Assembly (NCBI GenBank): GCA_019752635.1
Contig: JAIELX010000098.1
Span: forward strand, 1 to 39,701
Origin: Candidatus Obscuribacterales bacterium
GTDB taxonomy: Bacteria > Cyanobacteriota > Vampirovibrionia > Obscuribacterales > Obscuribacteraceae
Reading direction: 5' to 3'
Length of the DNA stretch: 39,701 bases
Shown: one piece after another, positions 17,007 to 24,610 of the stretch
Numbering within the stretch: position 1 is the first letter of the stretch
Layout of the letters: each line of letters starts with the position of its first letter
Position numbers and translations under genes: made by a program
Notes under the pieces: generated by a model
Told to the model about the DNA's origin: nothing
The model's database searches: none
What the model saw: the letters and a program-made list of their open reading frames with translations, nothing else

Positions 17007-17361
17007 CAGGTAAGTTTAGCAAACTTGCCTACTTGGCAATACCGAAACGGCGCCGATCGTCAACGATTTCGATTCCACATTCTTGCAACTTTCGCGACAC
17101 ATTTTTGTAAGTGCGCATAAAGTATATTTCCGCCATGGAACCGCTCCTCGGCTTCGCCACAGCGGCTGCCAATCCAGCGAATTTACTCCGGACCGAAACC
17201 ATCCCCGGGCAACCCAGCCATTCCTTCCTAATGGCTGGGTTGCCTCTCCCTCCATTTGGCTGTTATGCTACAAACAGGTTCACGAACGCTAGCATCCTTA
17301 GAGCAGCTTAAGGCCGCCCCCGCCTCACTGGTGGTATCCCCACTGAAATTGGATGGATTAG
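17007..17361. promoter_or_regulatory. Divergent control region with inverted repeat and candidate promoter
   Basis: It holds a perfect 15-bp inverted repeat (17208-17222 and 17230-17244, 7-base centre). Overlapping its right arm is a possible -35 (TTGCCT, 17240-17245), followed after 18 bases by a possible -10 (TATGCT, 17264-17269), pointing toward the MocR-type gene at 17362. Each box matches the sigma-70 consensus at four of six positions. An operator that overlaps a -35 box would suit a repressor or autoregulator. Alternatively, the hairpin could act in RNA as a terminator of leftward or rightward readthrough, but no T-run follows it. Confidence 0.45.
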
Positions 17362-18981
17362 ATGGTCGATTGGTTGGATATACTTAGTCCAGCGCTCAAG
17401 GCGAGAGATCGCCGTTACCCCGTGTATGCGCGGATCAAGGACCGCATACGAGAAAGTATCTTGAACGGGCAACTGCGCGATCGCGAACGATTGCCAGCCG
17501 ACCGGGAACTAGCGACCATTCTTGAACTCGACCGCTCAACCGTCGCGCGCGCCTATGCCGAGTTAGCCGCCGAAGGCTTAGTTGAAAGCAGCGTCGGCCG
17601 CGGCACCTTTGTCACGCGAACCGAAAGCTCCATGGACAGCGTGCCACGAACTGATCGGGCGGATCTGGCGGGAACGTCGCAATTGCGACGCCAAGACCGA
17701 ACCCCGACTTCCACTTCGCCTATCATCTGGCATGAAAAGTTTTCTCGATTTAGCGAGTCAGTCTCGGGATTTATCGGCAAGCAGCCGTTGGCCGGTCCCG
17801 GAGCAAGACAATGCATCTCTTTCGCCGCGGGCGTTCCATCACTTGAGTTTTTTCCGCAGGCCGACTTTGAGTCGATTTTCGCCGATTTTTCACGCAGTCC
17901 CGAATGCCGAAGGATGTTTGCCTACACTTCAGCCGAAGGCGAGGAAAGCCTACGGGCGGAAATCCTTAACCACCTGCGCAACCAGGGCATGAGCGTGGAC
18001 GAGGACGAACTCATTGTATTAAGCGGCTCGCAGCAGGGCATCGACCTGGTTGCCAGGACTTTTCTCGACCCTGGTGATAGTGTTGCGATCGAAGATCCGA
18101 GCTACTTCTGGGCCACGTGCAATTTCACAGCATTCGGCGCCCGAATGCTGCCTGTGCCTGTAAGCGAAACTGGCATCAATTTGGACTTTCTCGAGGCCGC
18201 CCTATCGCGGCGACGCGTCAAGATTCTGTATATCATGCCTTCGTTCCAGAACCCAACCGGCAGTACCATGCCCGCGGAACAGCGAAAGGAACTGCTGTCC
18301 ATCGCAGCGCGATATCAAGTTGCAGTGTTCGAGGATAACTTTGTCGGCGACCTTTCGTACGACGGTTCGGCGCTTCCCCCGCTTCGCAGCCATCCCGGAT
18401 CACGAGACCTGGTCATTCATCAAAGCACGTTGTCCAAATCGCTCTGTCCCGGTCTGCGAATCGGCTGGATGGTTGCTCCCGCAGAAGCGATGAAACGCTT
18501 GCTTCAATCGAAGCGAGTATCGGATTTGTCGACCAACTCCATATCGCAAGTTATAGTGGCCGAATACTTGCGCCGAGGCTTGTACAAAGAGCATTTGACA
18601 GGACTGCGCACAGCATACGCCCAGCGCCGAGACATAATGTGCGCAGCGTTGGAAAGTTCCTTTAGCAGCGGCGAACTGCGCTGGTCGAAACCGGCTGGCG
18701 GCATGTTCATATGGGCGGCGTTGCCGTCCGACTGCTCTGCTCGCGAACTGCTTCCTTATGCTGAGACCGAAGGGGTTTTGTTTAGCCCGGGCGACTTGTT
18801 TTTTGTCGGCGCCGATCGACGCGAATTCTTGCGGTTATCGTTTGTTCAAAGCAACGAAGCCGAAATTGAAGAAGGTATTCACCGACTTGCAATTGCTGTT
18901 AGAACTTATCTAACCAGCAAACGCAAGCGTATCCCCGGAGAGCCATCGAGAAGGATTGGCAGTCCGAGTGTTTTTGTCTGA
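17362..18981 (+). CDS. pdxR: MocR/PdxR-type regulator (GntR HTH fused to aminotransferase domain)
   Basis: A transcription factor that senses pyridoxal 5'-phosphate through an aminotransferase-like domain. Residues 17-88 are the GntR winged helix with L-P-A-D-R-E-L-A and D-R-S-T-V-A-R-A-Y-A-E-L. Residues about 145-520 follow the fold-type I aminotransferase, with the PLP-binding lysine K359 in T-L-S-K-S-L-C-P-G-L-R-I-G. The 539-residue length is slightly above the family's usual 460-500, because the linker at 88-145 and the basic C-terminal tail are long. It lies 48 bp upstream of pdxS-pdxT on the same strand, whereas PdxR is usually divergent from them. This neighbourhood is the main reason for calling it PdxR rather than a generic MocR regulator. 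ATG start with GGAT close upstream. Confidence 0.85.
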   Translation: MVDWLDILSPALKARDRRYPVYARIKDRIRESILNGQLRDRERLPADRELATILELDRSTVARAYAELAAEGLVESSVGRGTFVTRTESSMDSVPRTDRADLAGTSQLRRQDRTPTSTSPIIWHEKFSRFSESVSGFIGKQPLAGPGARQCISFAAGVPSLEFFPQADFESIFADFSRSPECRRMFAYTSAEGEESLRAEILNHLRNQGMSVDEDELIVLSGSQQGIDLVARTFLDPGDSVAIEDPSYFWATCNFTAFGARMLPVPVSETGINLDFLEAALSRRRVKILYIMPSFQNPTGSTMPAEQRKELLSIAARYQVAVFEDNFVGDLSYDGSALPPLRSHPGSRDLVIHQSTLSKSLCPGLRIGWMVAPAEAMKRLLQSKRVSDLSTNSISQVIVAEYLRRGLYKEHLTGLRTAYAQRRDIMCAALESSFSSGELRWSKPAGGMFIWAALPSDCSARELLPYAETEGVLFSPGDLFFVGADRREFLRLSFVQSNEAEIEEGIHRLAIAVRTYLTSKRKRIPGEPSRRIGSPSVFV

Positions 18982-19029
18982 GGGGTTCAAAGAAAAGTTC
19001 ATTCAAGTACAACATATAAGAGGTGCAAA

Positions 19030-19941
19030 ATGGCTACTGATATTAAGAGTGCAGGCAATGCTAAAACCGGTACGCTTCTGGTTAAGAAAGCTCTGCCGCA
19101 AATGCTTAAGAGCGGCGTTATCATGGACGTTGTCAACGCAGAGCAGGCCAAAATCGCCGAACAAGCCGGTGCAGTAGCCGTCATGGCTCTTGAACGAGTA
19201 CCGGCCGATATTCGTGCCGATGGTGGCGTTGCTCGCATGAGCGACCCTGAGTTGATTATCAAGATCAAGGAAGCGGTGAGCATTCCCGTGATGGCAAAAG
19301 CCCGCATCGGTCACTTTGTCGAAGCACAAATATTGGAGTCACTCGGCGTCGACTGTATCGACGAAAGCGAAGTATTGACGCCGGCCGACGAAGAGTATCA
19401 CATCGACAAAACCAAATTCACCATCCCCTTCGTTTGTGGAGCGCGTAATCTCGGCGAAGCACTGCGCCGTATCGGCGAAGGCGCCGCCATGATTCGCACA
19501 AAGGGCGAAGCTGGCACAGGCGACGTTGTCGAAGCAGTCCGCCACGCTCGGACGATCCTGGGAGAAATCAAACGCCTCACAGTAATGCCTCGCGAAGAAC
19601 TGATGACCTATGCAAAAAATATCGGCGCTCCGTTTGAACTCGTCCTCAACATTGCCGAAACAGGAAAGCTGCCAGTGGTCAATTTTGCTGCCGGCGGACT
19701 GGCAACTCCTGCTGACGCGGCGCTTCTTATGCAGCTGGGCGTCGATGGCGTATTTGTCGGCTCCGGAATCTTCAAGTCGGGCAACCCGCAAAGAAGGGCA
19801 GAAGCGATCGTCAAAGCGACAACGTTCTACAACGACCCCGCTGTAATTGCAGAAGTCAGCCGCAACCTGGGTGAGCCAATGGTCGGGCGCACGGTTCGCA
19901 GTCTCAGCGAAGGCGAAGAGCTAGCGACCCGAGGATGGTAA
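19030..19941 (+). CDS. pdxS: Pyridoxal 5'-phosphate synthase lyase subunit PdxS
   Basis: Synthase subunit of the DXP-independent vitamin B6 pathway. It builds PLP from ribose 5-phosphate, glyceraldehyde 3-phosphate and ammonia supplied by PdxT, as a dodecamer in the cytoplasm. The 303-residue sequence is highly typical: I-M-D-V-V-N, V-M-A-L-E-R-V-P-A-D-I-R, the first imine lysine K90 in V-M-A-K-A-R-I-G-H, the second lysine K158 in I-R-T-K-G-E, and G-V-F-V-G-S-G-I-F-K. ATG with AGAGGTG upstream. It is followed by pdxT with one base between stop and start. The 48-bp spacing from the regulator suggests co-transcription, though a promoter in the gap cannot be excluded. Confidence 0.98.
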   Translation: MATDIKSAGNAKTGTLLVKKALPQMLKSGVIMDVVNAEQAKIAEQAGAVAVMALERVPADIRADGGVARMSDPELIIKIKEAVSIPVMAKARIGHFVEAQILESLGVDCIDESEVLTPADEEYHIDKTKFTIPFVCGARNLGEALRRIGEGAAMIRTKGEAGTGDVVEAVRHARTILGEIKRLTVMPREELMTYAKNIGAPFELVLNIAETGKLPVVNFAAGGLATPADAALLMQLGVDGVFVGSGIFKSGNPQRRAEAIVKATTFYNDPAVIAEVSRNLGEPMVGRTVRSLSEGEELATRGW

Positions 19942-19942
19942 C

Positions 19943-20695
19943 ATGGCCAAACTAGTAGACACTACTACCGGTACTTCAGACCTCAAGCGAGCGAGGCATA
20001 CTGCCGCCAGGCATGGTGCCGGGTCCGTCATAGGATCCAGCTTGCCACCGTCGGATGTAGGGACTGCGCAGTCTGTCAATCCGGCAGACAAAGCCACAGT
20101 TGTTACGATCGGAGTGTTGGCCTTGCAAGGAGACTTTGCCGAGCATGCTCACATGCTGCAATCTTGCGGAGCGAAAACCAAGCTGGTTAGACGCGCCGCA
20201 GAACTCGACGGCATCGACGGGCTCGTCATTCCGGGCGGTGAATCAACCACCATCGCCAAACTCACGGGAAACACCACCGACCCGCTGTTCGATGCCATCA
20301 TTGAACGCGCGAAGGATGGAATGCCCGTTTACGGTACCTGCATGGGGATGATATTTCTTGCAAGGGAAATTGAAGGTTCCGAGCAGGGACGCCTGGCGTT
20401 GATGGACATCACCGTCCGTAGAAATGCATTCGGTCCGCAAATCGCCAGCCGCGAAGAGCATGTTGCAATTGACGAGCTGGGCGCCGAACCATTTCCGGCA
20501 GTGTTTATTAGAGGTCCAATTATCCTTGGCTGCGCACCGCATGTGCAGGTCTACTCTAAGGTCGCGGAAGGTATTGTGATGTGCAGGCAAAACAACTTGC
20601 TGGCCACGGCATTCCATCCCGAAATCACCGATGACCTGCGCGTGCATCAATACTTCGTCAAAATGGTCCGCAAATACGCATGCGTGCGAGTTTGA
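19943..20695 (+). CDS. pdxT: Pyridoxal 5'-phosphate synthase glutaminase subunit PdxT, with N-terminal extension
   Basis: Releases ammonia from glutamine and channels it to PdxS. The class I glutaminase parts are clear: G-V-L-A-L-Q-G-D-F-x-E-H, P-G-G-E-S-T-T, nucleophile Cys133 in Y-G-T-C-M-G-M, and the His225/Glu227 pair in F-H-P-E. The catalytic domain begins near residue 53. Before it is an extra polar stretch of about 52 residues (Thr/Ser/Ala-rich, K-R-A-R-H-T-A-A-R-H) not found in the usual proteins of about 190-200 residues. The ATG one base after the pdxS stop is the natural start for coupled translation and includes the extension. A downstream GTG at about residue 53 could be used instead. 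The extension has no membrane or signal-peptide character. Confidence 0.95.
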   Translation: MAKLVDTTTGTSDLKRARHTAARHGAGSVIGSSLPPSDVGTAQSVNPADKATVVTIGVLALQGDFAEHAHMLQSCGAKTKLVRRAAELDGIDGLVIPGGESTTIAKLTGNTTDPLFDAIIERAKDGMPVYGTCMGMIFLAREIEGSEQGRLALMDITVRRNAFGPQIASREEHVAIDELGAEPFPAVFIRGPIILGCAPHVQVYSKVAEGIVMCRQNNLLATAFHPEITDDLRVHQYFVKMVRKYACVRV

Positions 20696-21300
20696 TACTG
20701 GCGTTAGGTTCAACGGCAGTACTTCTCACTTGTGCAGACGGACGACTATCGGCACAAAATGATGCAAGCATGATCCGGCACCGATTGAACATCGGAAAGG
20801 CAGTCAGCGTGGAGCTTCCCTCCACCTGGCTGCCTGAGCCGTCTAAGACCGACTTATGCCAATTTACCAAGCGTCGCGGTGGTTGGAATGACTGCATGAT
20901 CACTTTTGGGATTAGAGCACCGGTCACCTTCTCTAAACTGCAAACAGAAAAGTTTCACCACGCCATAGCGCATGCAAAATCACTGACCGAAAAGCAAGCA
21001 CTGGCTCTTGCGAATCCGTTTGAATTGAGTCACACGGGCTACAACAGAAGCAGCGTTGTCACAATAAACGGCAAGCAATCGCTTCAATTGAGTTTCAGAT
21101 CTACCGGTCCGGGTCCCTGCCAACCATCAGCCAATGGTGAACACCGCCGCCCCATGCTCAACAGCGCGTCCATGGTCCTGATAGTACCAATGACGGATTC
21201 GCAGTGGCAAGCAATCTATTTTCAAACAAACACCATGGGCGAGGTCGACAAATGCTTAAACGAGTTTCCTGAAGCTGTAGGATCGATTATCTGGAAGTGA
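20680..21300 (+). CDS. Predicted secreted protein, unknown function
   Basis: A 206-residue protein of no family that I recognise. The first 25 residues form a signal-peptide-like hydrophobic segment (M-R-A-S-L-I-L-A-L-G-S-T-A-V-L-L-T-C-A) ending in L-S-A-Q, a plausible signal peptidase I site. A cysteine at position 18 is preceded by L-L-T, a poor lipobox. The mature part is polar with about four cysteines (in D-L-C-Q-F, N-D-C-M-I, G-P-C-Q-P, D-K-C-L-N) that could form two disulfides. An alternation of short hydrophobic strands suggests a beta-rich fold. The start ATG overlaps the end of pdxT by 16 bases, so it is probably translated from the same mRNA, although a B6 role is not implied by the sequence. 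Confidence 0.7.
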   Translation: MRASLILALGSTAVLLTCADGRLSAQNDASMIRHRLNIGKAVSVELPSTWLPEPSKTDLCQFTKRRGGWNDCMITFGIRAPVTFSKLQTEKFHHAIAHAKSLTEKQALALANPFELSHTGYNRSSVVTINGKQSLQLSFRSTGPGPCQPSANGEHRRPMLNSASMVLIVPMTDSQWQAIYFQTNTMGEVDKCLNEFPEAVGSIIWK

Positions 21301-21465
21301 TCGAGAAAAATCTCGCATAACCGGTGCTTAGTCGTCGACGCCTTCCTGGAATTTCTACTTGCGGCACCATTACTTGCCTCTCAGACTTAAAAATAAGCTC
21401 CCTCAAACAGCTTGAGCCATCAGAACCTCGGACCTTTGACATTAGGAGCCTACGTAATGCGCGCG

Positions 21466-21493
21466 TTGCTATTGTCGAAAGATCGGATAGAAT
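21466..21493 (+). promoter_or_regulatory. Candidate sigma-70-type promoter
   Basis: TTGCTA (21466-21471) and TAGAAT (21488-21493) with a 16-base spacer lie about 50-60 bases upstream of the peroxiredoxin-like gene. The -10 box matches the consensus at five of six positions and the -35 at four of six. Confidence 0.35.
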
Positions 21494-21542
21494 GCTGCCT
21501 CAATAGACAAATCAGCGATAAAAGTGTGCATCATATCCGCTA

Positions 21543-22124
21543 ATGGTAGGATCAATGGCATCCGATAGAAGGGGTACAACTTTAACCGTTGCACCCGCAA
21601 TCGAAGAAGTCTTATCTAAGTACCGCGACCAGTACGATTGCTCCCTGTTGGAGCTGTCCACGAGCGGTCCTATGCTGCTGGTCTTCTTGCGTCACTTCGG
21701 ATGCATGTTTTGTCGTGAGACGCTGTCGGATCTGCATGACTCCTTACTGGAGATGGAAAGGCTCGACGTGCGCATTGTTTTGGTCCACATGGGATCGGAA
21801 GAAGATGCATCCACGCTTTTCGCTCGCTATGGTTTGGCACCATTGTCTCGCGTTTCATCTGCGGACAGAATGCTCTACAAGGCGTTTGGATTGTCGCGAG
21901 CAAAAACCGGTGAGTTTCTGTGCGCTGATGCTGTGAAACGCTGCGGACAAGCGCTAATGAGCGGTCATTCAATCGGCAAAGTACAGGGCGACCTGCTGCA
22001 GATGCCCGGTGTATTCTTGATAAACGGAAATCGAGTACTTCACTCTTTCCGCCACAAACACGCAGGCGACAGACCTGATTACGTGCGCATCGCGGCAATT
22101 TTGCAACAAGTCGAATCCATCTAA
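21543..22124 (+). CDS. Peroxiredoxin-like (AhpC/TSA_2, SelL-type) thioredoxin-fold protein
   Basis: A 193-residue thioredoxin-fold protein. The redox motif C54-M-F-C57 lies in F-L-R-H-F-G-C-M-F-C-R-E, which is characteristic of the peroxiredoxin-like SelL/AhpC-TSA_2 group; many relatives have selenocysteine or cysteine at these positions. A V-L-V-H-M-G strand, a Y-G-L-A-P-L segment and the late P-G-V-F-L-I-N-G cis-proline-like region complete the fold. It probably reduces peroxides or protein disulfides in the cytoplasm; the substrate is unknown. Two ATG starts are close together (21543 and 21555). The second has TAGGA three bases upstream, so the first four residues are uncertain. It is convergent with the 330-residue gene to the right, with no strong terminator between. 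Confidence 0.8.
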   Translation: MVGSMASDRRGTTLTVAPAIEEVLSKYRDQYDCSLLELSTSGPMLLVFLRHFGCMFCRETLSDLHDSLLEMERLDVRIVLVHMGSEEDASTLFARYGLAPLSRVSSADRMLYKAFGLSRAKTGEFLCADAVKRCGQALMSGHSIGKVQGDLLQMPGVFLINGNRVLHSFRHKHAGDRPDYVRIAAILQQVESI

Positions 22125-22185
22125 GCGCTCCGACTCCCTGCAAAATTCCTCGCCTCCGCGCGAACAGAGCGACGCTTCGCTATTG

Positions 22186-23178
22186 CTACGTTAGCGAACT
22201 TTCGATATAGCTCCAGTAAGAGCCGACCAGGTCGATACTGTGCTCCAGCGCAGTGACTAGCATTGCCTTGGAAAGAGATTGCACGGGTAGTTCAACTTCG
22301 CTTACCAAACTACGTTCACCGGAAACATCCGTTGAGAGGCACCACTTCGCGCCAACCTCATCGTTAAGCTCTTCCAAAAGCTCTTTCAGCCGGCGCAACG
22401 GGCCGAGTTCGGAGGGCATCTCATCGGGAGGCAACACAATCCAGCGAATAATCAGATACTCCGGATCGTCGATATACTGAAACTCGAGCTCGAAAGTCTG
22501 TTCACTGCCCTCGTTGTTTTCGATAGTGACGGCCGTAAACCAAGTGCACGTTTCGTCGTCGAACTCAACGTCCTCAATGGTGCCGTCTCCAAAGGGAATG
22601 CTGCGAATCCAAGAATTTAGCCGGTCTTTGGCCGGCCCCGCTTCCGGTGATTGCACCTGCTCAGACGCCTGCAACATCGCACCGAGCAGCTGGGTCCCGA
22701 CCAAATCAAGAATACTGCCATCTCGCAAACAAACTGGTCCGATCAGATTCGGATCCTGCATTTTTTCAGAGTCGATGCTGCGAAAGCAAGCCGAAAGTTG
22801 ATCGCGCAAAACATCTTCGTTTTCAGTGTTCCAGTACTGCCCTTCGTCTGAGACTTCGAACACTTCAAAGCTGCCTTGAAGACTGCGCAGCAAATTAACG
22901 ATGCTCATATGCACCGTCGGATGGGCGAATTGTGTCTTGACCCAACCTTGAGTTTCCAACTGATCGTCGAACTCCAGACGAAGCGGCTCGCACAGGGGAA
23001 AAGGTTGAAGCACGATACCGACGCTTCCTGCATGACGCACGGCATCGCCCGTAGAAGACGCATCAAGCAGTGTGTAAGACCAGCCTTCCTTTAGTGCAAA
23101 CTTCATTGCTATATCGCGAACAGCATCGATAGACTCAACACCGTGAAGCTTACCTTCGAAGTGTATGGTGACACCCAT
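22186..23178 (-). CDS. Uncharacterised protein, possibly two chaperone-like domains
   Basis: A 330-residue, acidic, probably cytoplasmic protein without signal peptide or membrane segment. I do not recognise its family. The N-terminal half opens with G-V-T-I-H-F-E-G-K-L, a beginning I have seen in uncharacterised bacterial proteins, and contains Leu/Ser-rich helices. The C-terminal half (about 200-330) alternates strands and helices ending in A-K-W-C-L-S-T-D, V-E-L-P-V-Q-S-L-S-K and a long terminal helix with D-L-V-G-S-Y-W-S-Y-I. This end is reminiscent of YbjN or type III secretion chaperone-like folds, but only loosely. The ATG has AAGGAG 8 bases upstream, so the start is well supported. 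It lies 268 bp downstream of cpaB on the same strand; a functional link is not evident. Confidence 0.65.
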   Translation of the reverse strand: MGVTIHFEGKLHGVESIDAVRDIAMKFALKEGWSYTLLDASSTGDAVRHAGSVGIVLQPFPLCEPLRLEFDDQLETQGWVKTQFAHPTVHMSIVNLLRSLQGSFEVFEVSDEGQYWNTENEDVLRDQLSACFRSIDSEKMQDPNLIGPVCLRDGSILDLVGTQLLGAMLQASEQVQSPEAGPAKDRLNSWIRSIPFGDGTIEDVEFDDETCTWFTAVTIENNEGSEQTFELEFQYIDDPEYLIIRWIVLPPDEMPSELGPLRRLKELLEELNDEVGAKWCLSTDVSGERSLVSEVELPVQSLSKAMLVTALEHSIDLVGSYWSYIESSLT

Positions 23179-23446
23179 TGTGTACGACTCCTTCGCCGAT
23201 TTGACCGATTTAGTCCGGTTCGTACACTAAGCTATCACGTTCAAGCGATAAAAGTGAGTAAGCAAATGGCAAAAGAGTCACAGGTCCAACAACGGAACAC
23301 GTTGCCAAGAAAAGCAATAAAGCCGACGGAGTTCACCTTCGCTAATAAATCGCGATGAAACAGCTCCGCTTGGAATGAGCCCGTCCGGCTTGACAATCCA
23401 GGGTAAACTTCAAGAAGTAGCGGTGCGGGTCGAACAAGATGGCGGA

Positions 23447-24385
23447 TTACTGGGCGGAAACGGCAAATTCATCCTTCTTGCTGCCGGCCCAGAGCTCTAC
23501 TGTATGCGGAGAAGGCGGGGCCGGAAGCGTCGCCTGCATCGGCACTTCCTCCAATCGTTCGACTTTAGACGGCACCGGTGGCAATAAGGAGACGCTTGGA
23601 GGAGAAGTTAAATCAGGAGGAGGAGGCAATGGTTTATTGAACAAACTGCCCACGTCGCGCACTGCCAGTGGTGTGCGATCGCCATCATTCCTCAAGGTCA
23701 GGTACAAACGTCCGGCGGAAATTGCATTAATCAATTTGCCGGCATCAACTGGATTTACGGACACGGTCACCGAACTTACGGGCTGAGCTTCTTCTTGACC
23801 GGGCACTCTTTTATAAGACGTTCCTGCAGCAATCACTCGAACATCAGCCAGAATAGGACAAGATTTGACATCGGAGCCGGCTCCAACCTGGGCAATTATG
23901 TCGACGTGACTGTCTGGACCGACGAAGCCGGCAACGCCGGAGTTATTATCTACAGCGAAAGTGATAGCCCTCTGGCCGGCAGGGATTTTGGAAATGAAGC
24001 CCTTCGGCTGTTCGGCGAAGGCGATTGAGCCTCCCAAAATAGTATCACCGCTGTTAACGTCATACTTAGCCGTGGTGCCGACGACTGAATTCAGATCCTG
24101 AACGGCGCCACGCGGTACACGCTCGAAAGGCACCGATTCAAGGTGCACATCACTGCTTCCAATCAGCGTTCCTTCTTTGATAAACCGGTTGGCGACCAAA
24201 ATTTCCGCGGTTCGCGCGTTATCTTTCCTCAGCTTTGAAATAGTCTGTGCTGCAGCTTCTTCGCGCTTTTGAATTTCGGCGCTATACAAATAAGTAGCCA
24301 GCCCGGCCAGCGCCAGACAGACTAACAATACAGTCCGAGGCGAGAGCCTGGCCAGCAACAGAAAAATGCTTCCCGGAAATTTCAT
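23447..24385 (-). CDS. cpaB: CpaB/RcpC-type Flp pilus assembly protein
   Basis: A periplasmic, membrane-anchored component of the Tad/Flp pilus machine. It has one N-terminal TM (about 16-34), a SAF-like domain (about 59-121: V-A-N-R-F-I-K-E-G-T, V-P-R-G-A-V, G-D-T-I-L-G-G-S-I) and the RcpC/CpaB domain (122-235: G-Q-R-A-I-T-F-A-V-D, G-F-V-G-P-D-S-H-V-D-I-I-A, V-S-V-N-P-V-D-A-G-K-L). After this comes a proline-rich tail (251-292) and a short polar end. Length 312 is at the upper end of the family because of the tail. The other tad genes (secretin, ATPase, TadB/C, pilin) are not in the window, so it is an orphan here. ATG with GGGGGAG upstream. It is divergent from the kinase operon. Confidence 0.88.
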   Translation of the reverse strand: MKFPGSIFLLLARLSPRTVLLVCLALAGLATYLYSAEIQKREEAAAQTISKLRKDNARTAEILVANRFIKEGTLIGSSDVHLESVPFERVPRGAVQDLNSVVGTTAKYDVNSGDTILGGSIAFAEQPKGFISKIPAGQRAITFAVDNNSGVAGFVGPDSHVDIIAQVGAGSDVKSCPILADVRVIAAGTSYKRVPGQEEAQPVSSVTVSVNPVDAGKLINAISAGRLYLTLRNDGDRTPLAVRDVGSLFNKPLPPPPDLTSPPSVSLLPPVPSKVERLEEVPMQATLPAPPSPHTVELWAGSKKDEFAVSAQ

Positions 24386-24610
24386 GCCAGCTCCCCCGAA
24401 AAAATCCTCTAAGCCTCACTTTATCGTCTTAGCCGGGCCGATTACAGAAGGAAATCACGCCTCCGCACCCGGGAAAAACCCCGGGGTCGACGGAAAGGAC
24501 AACGACACAAGTTTGCAAGATTGCTGCCGCAAAATCGAAGAAGCCCCATATCGACATCACGAGTTCACAAAGTGCGGCAAAGCGACCACAATGCGGGTAA
24601 GAAAGAGTTG

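Noticed and set aside
16610..17022. Leftward frames overlapping the DppB-type permease in other frames
   Set aside because: Shadows of a well-conserved gene whose frame carries all family motifs.
24521..24610. TTG-started 30-residue extension of the first kinase
   Set aside because: The ATG at 24611 has a better ribosome-binding site and the extra residues are basic and unlike the second kinase.
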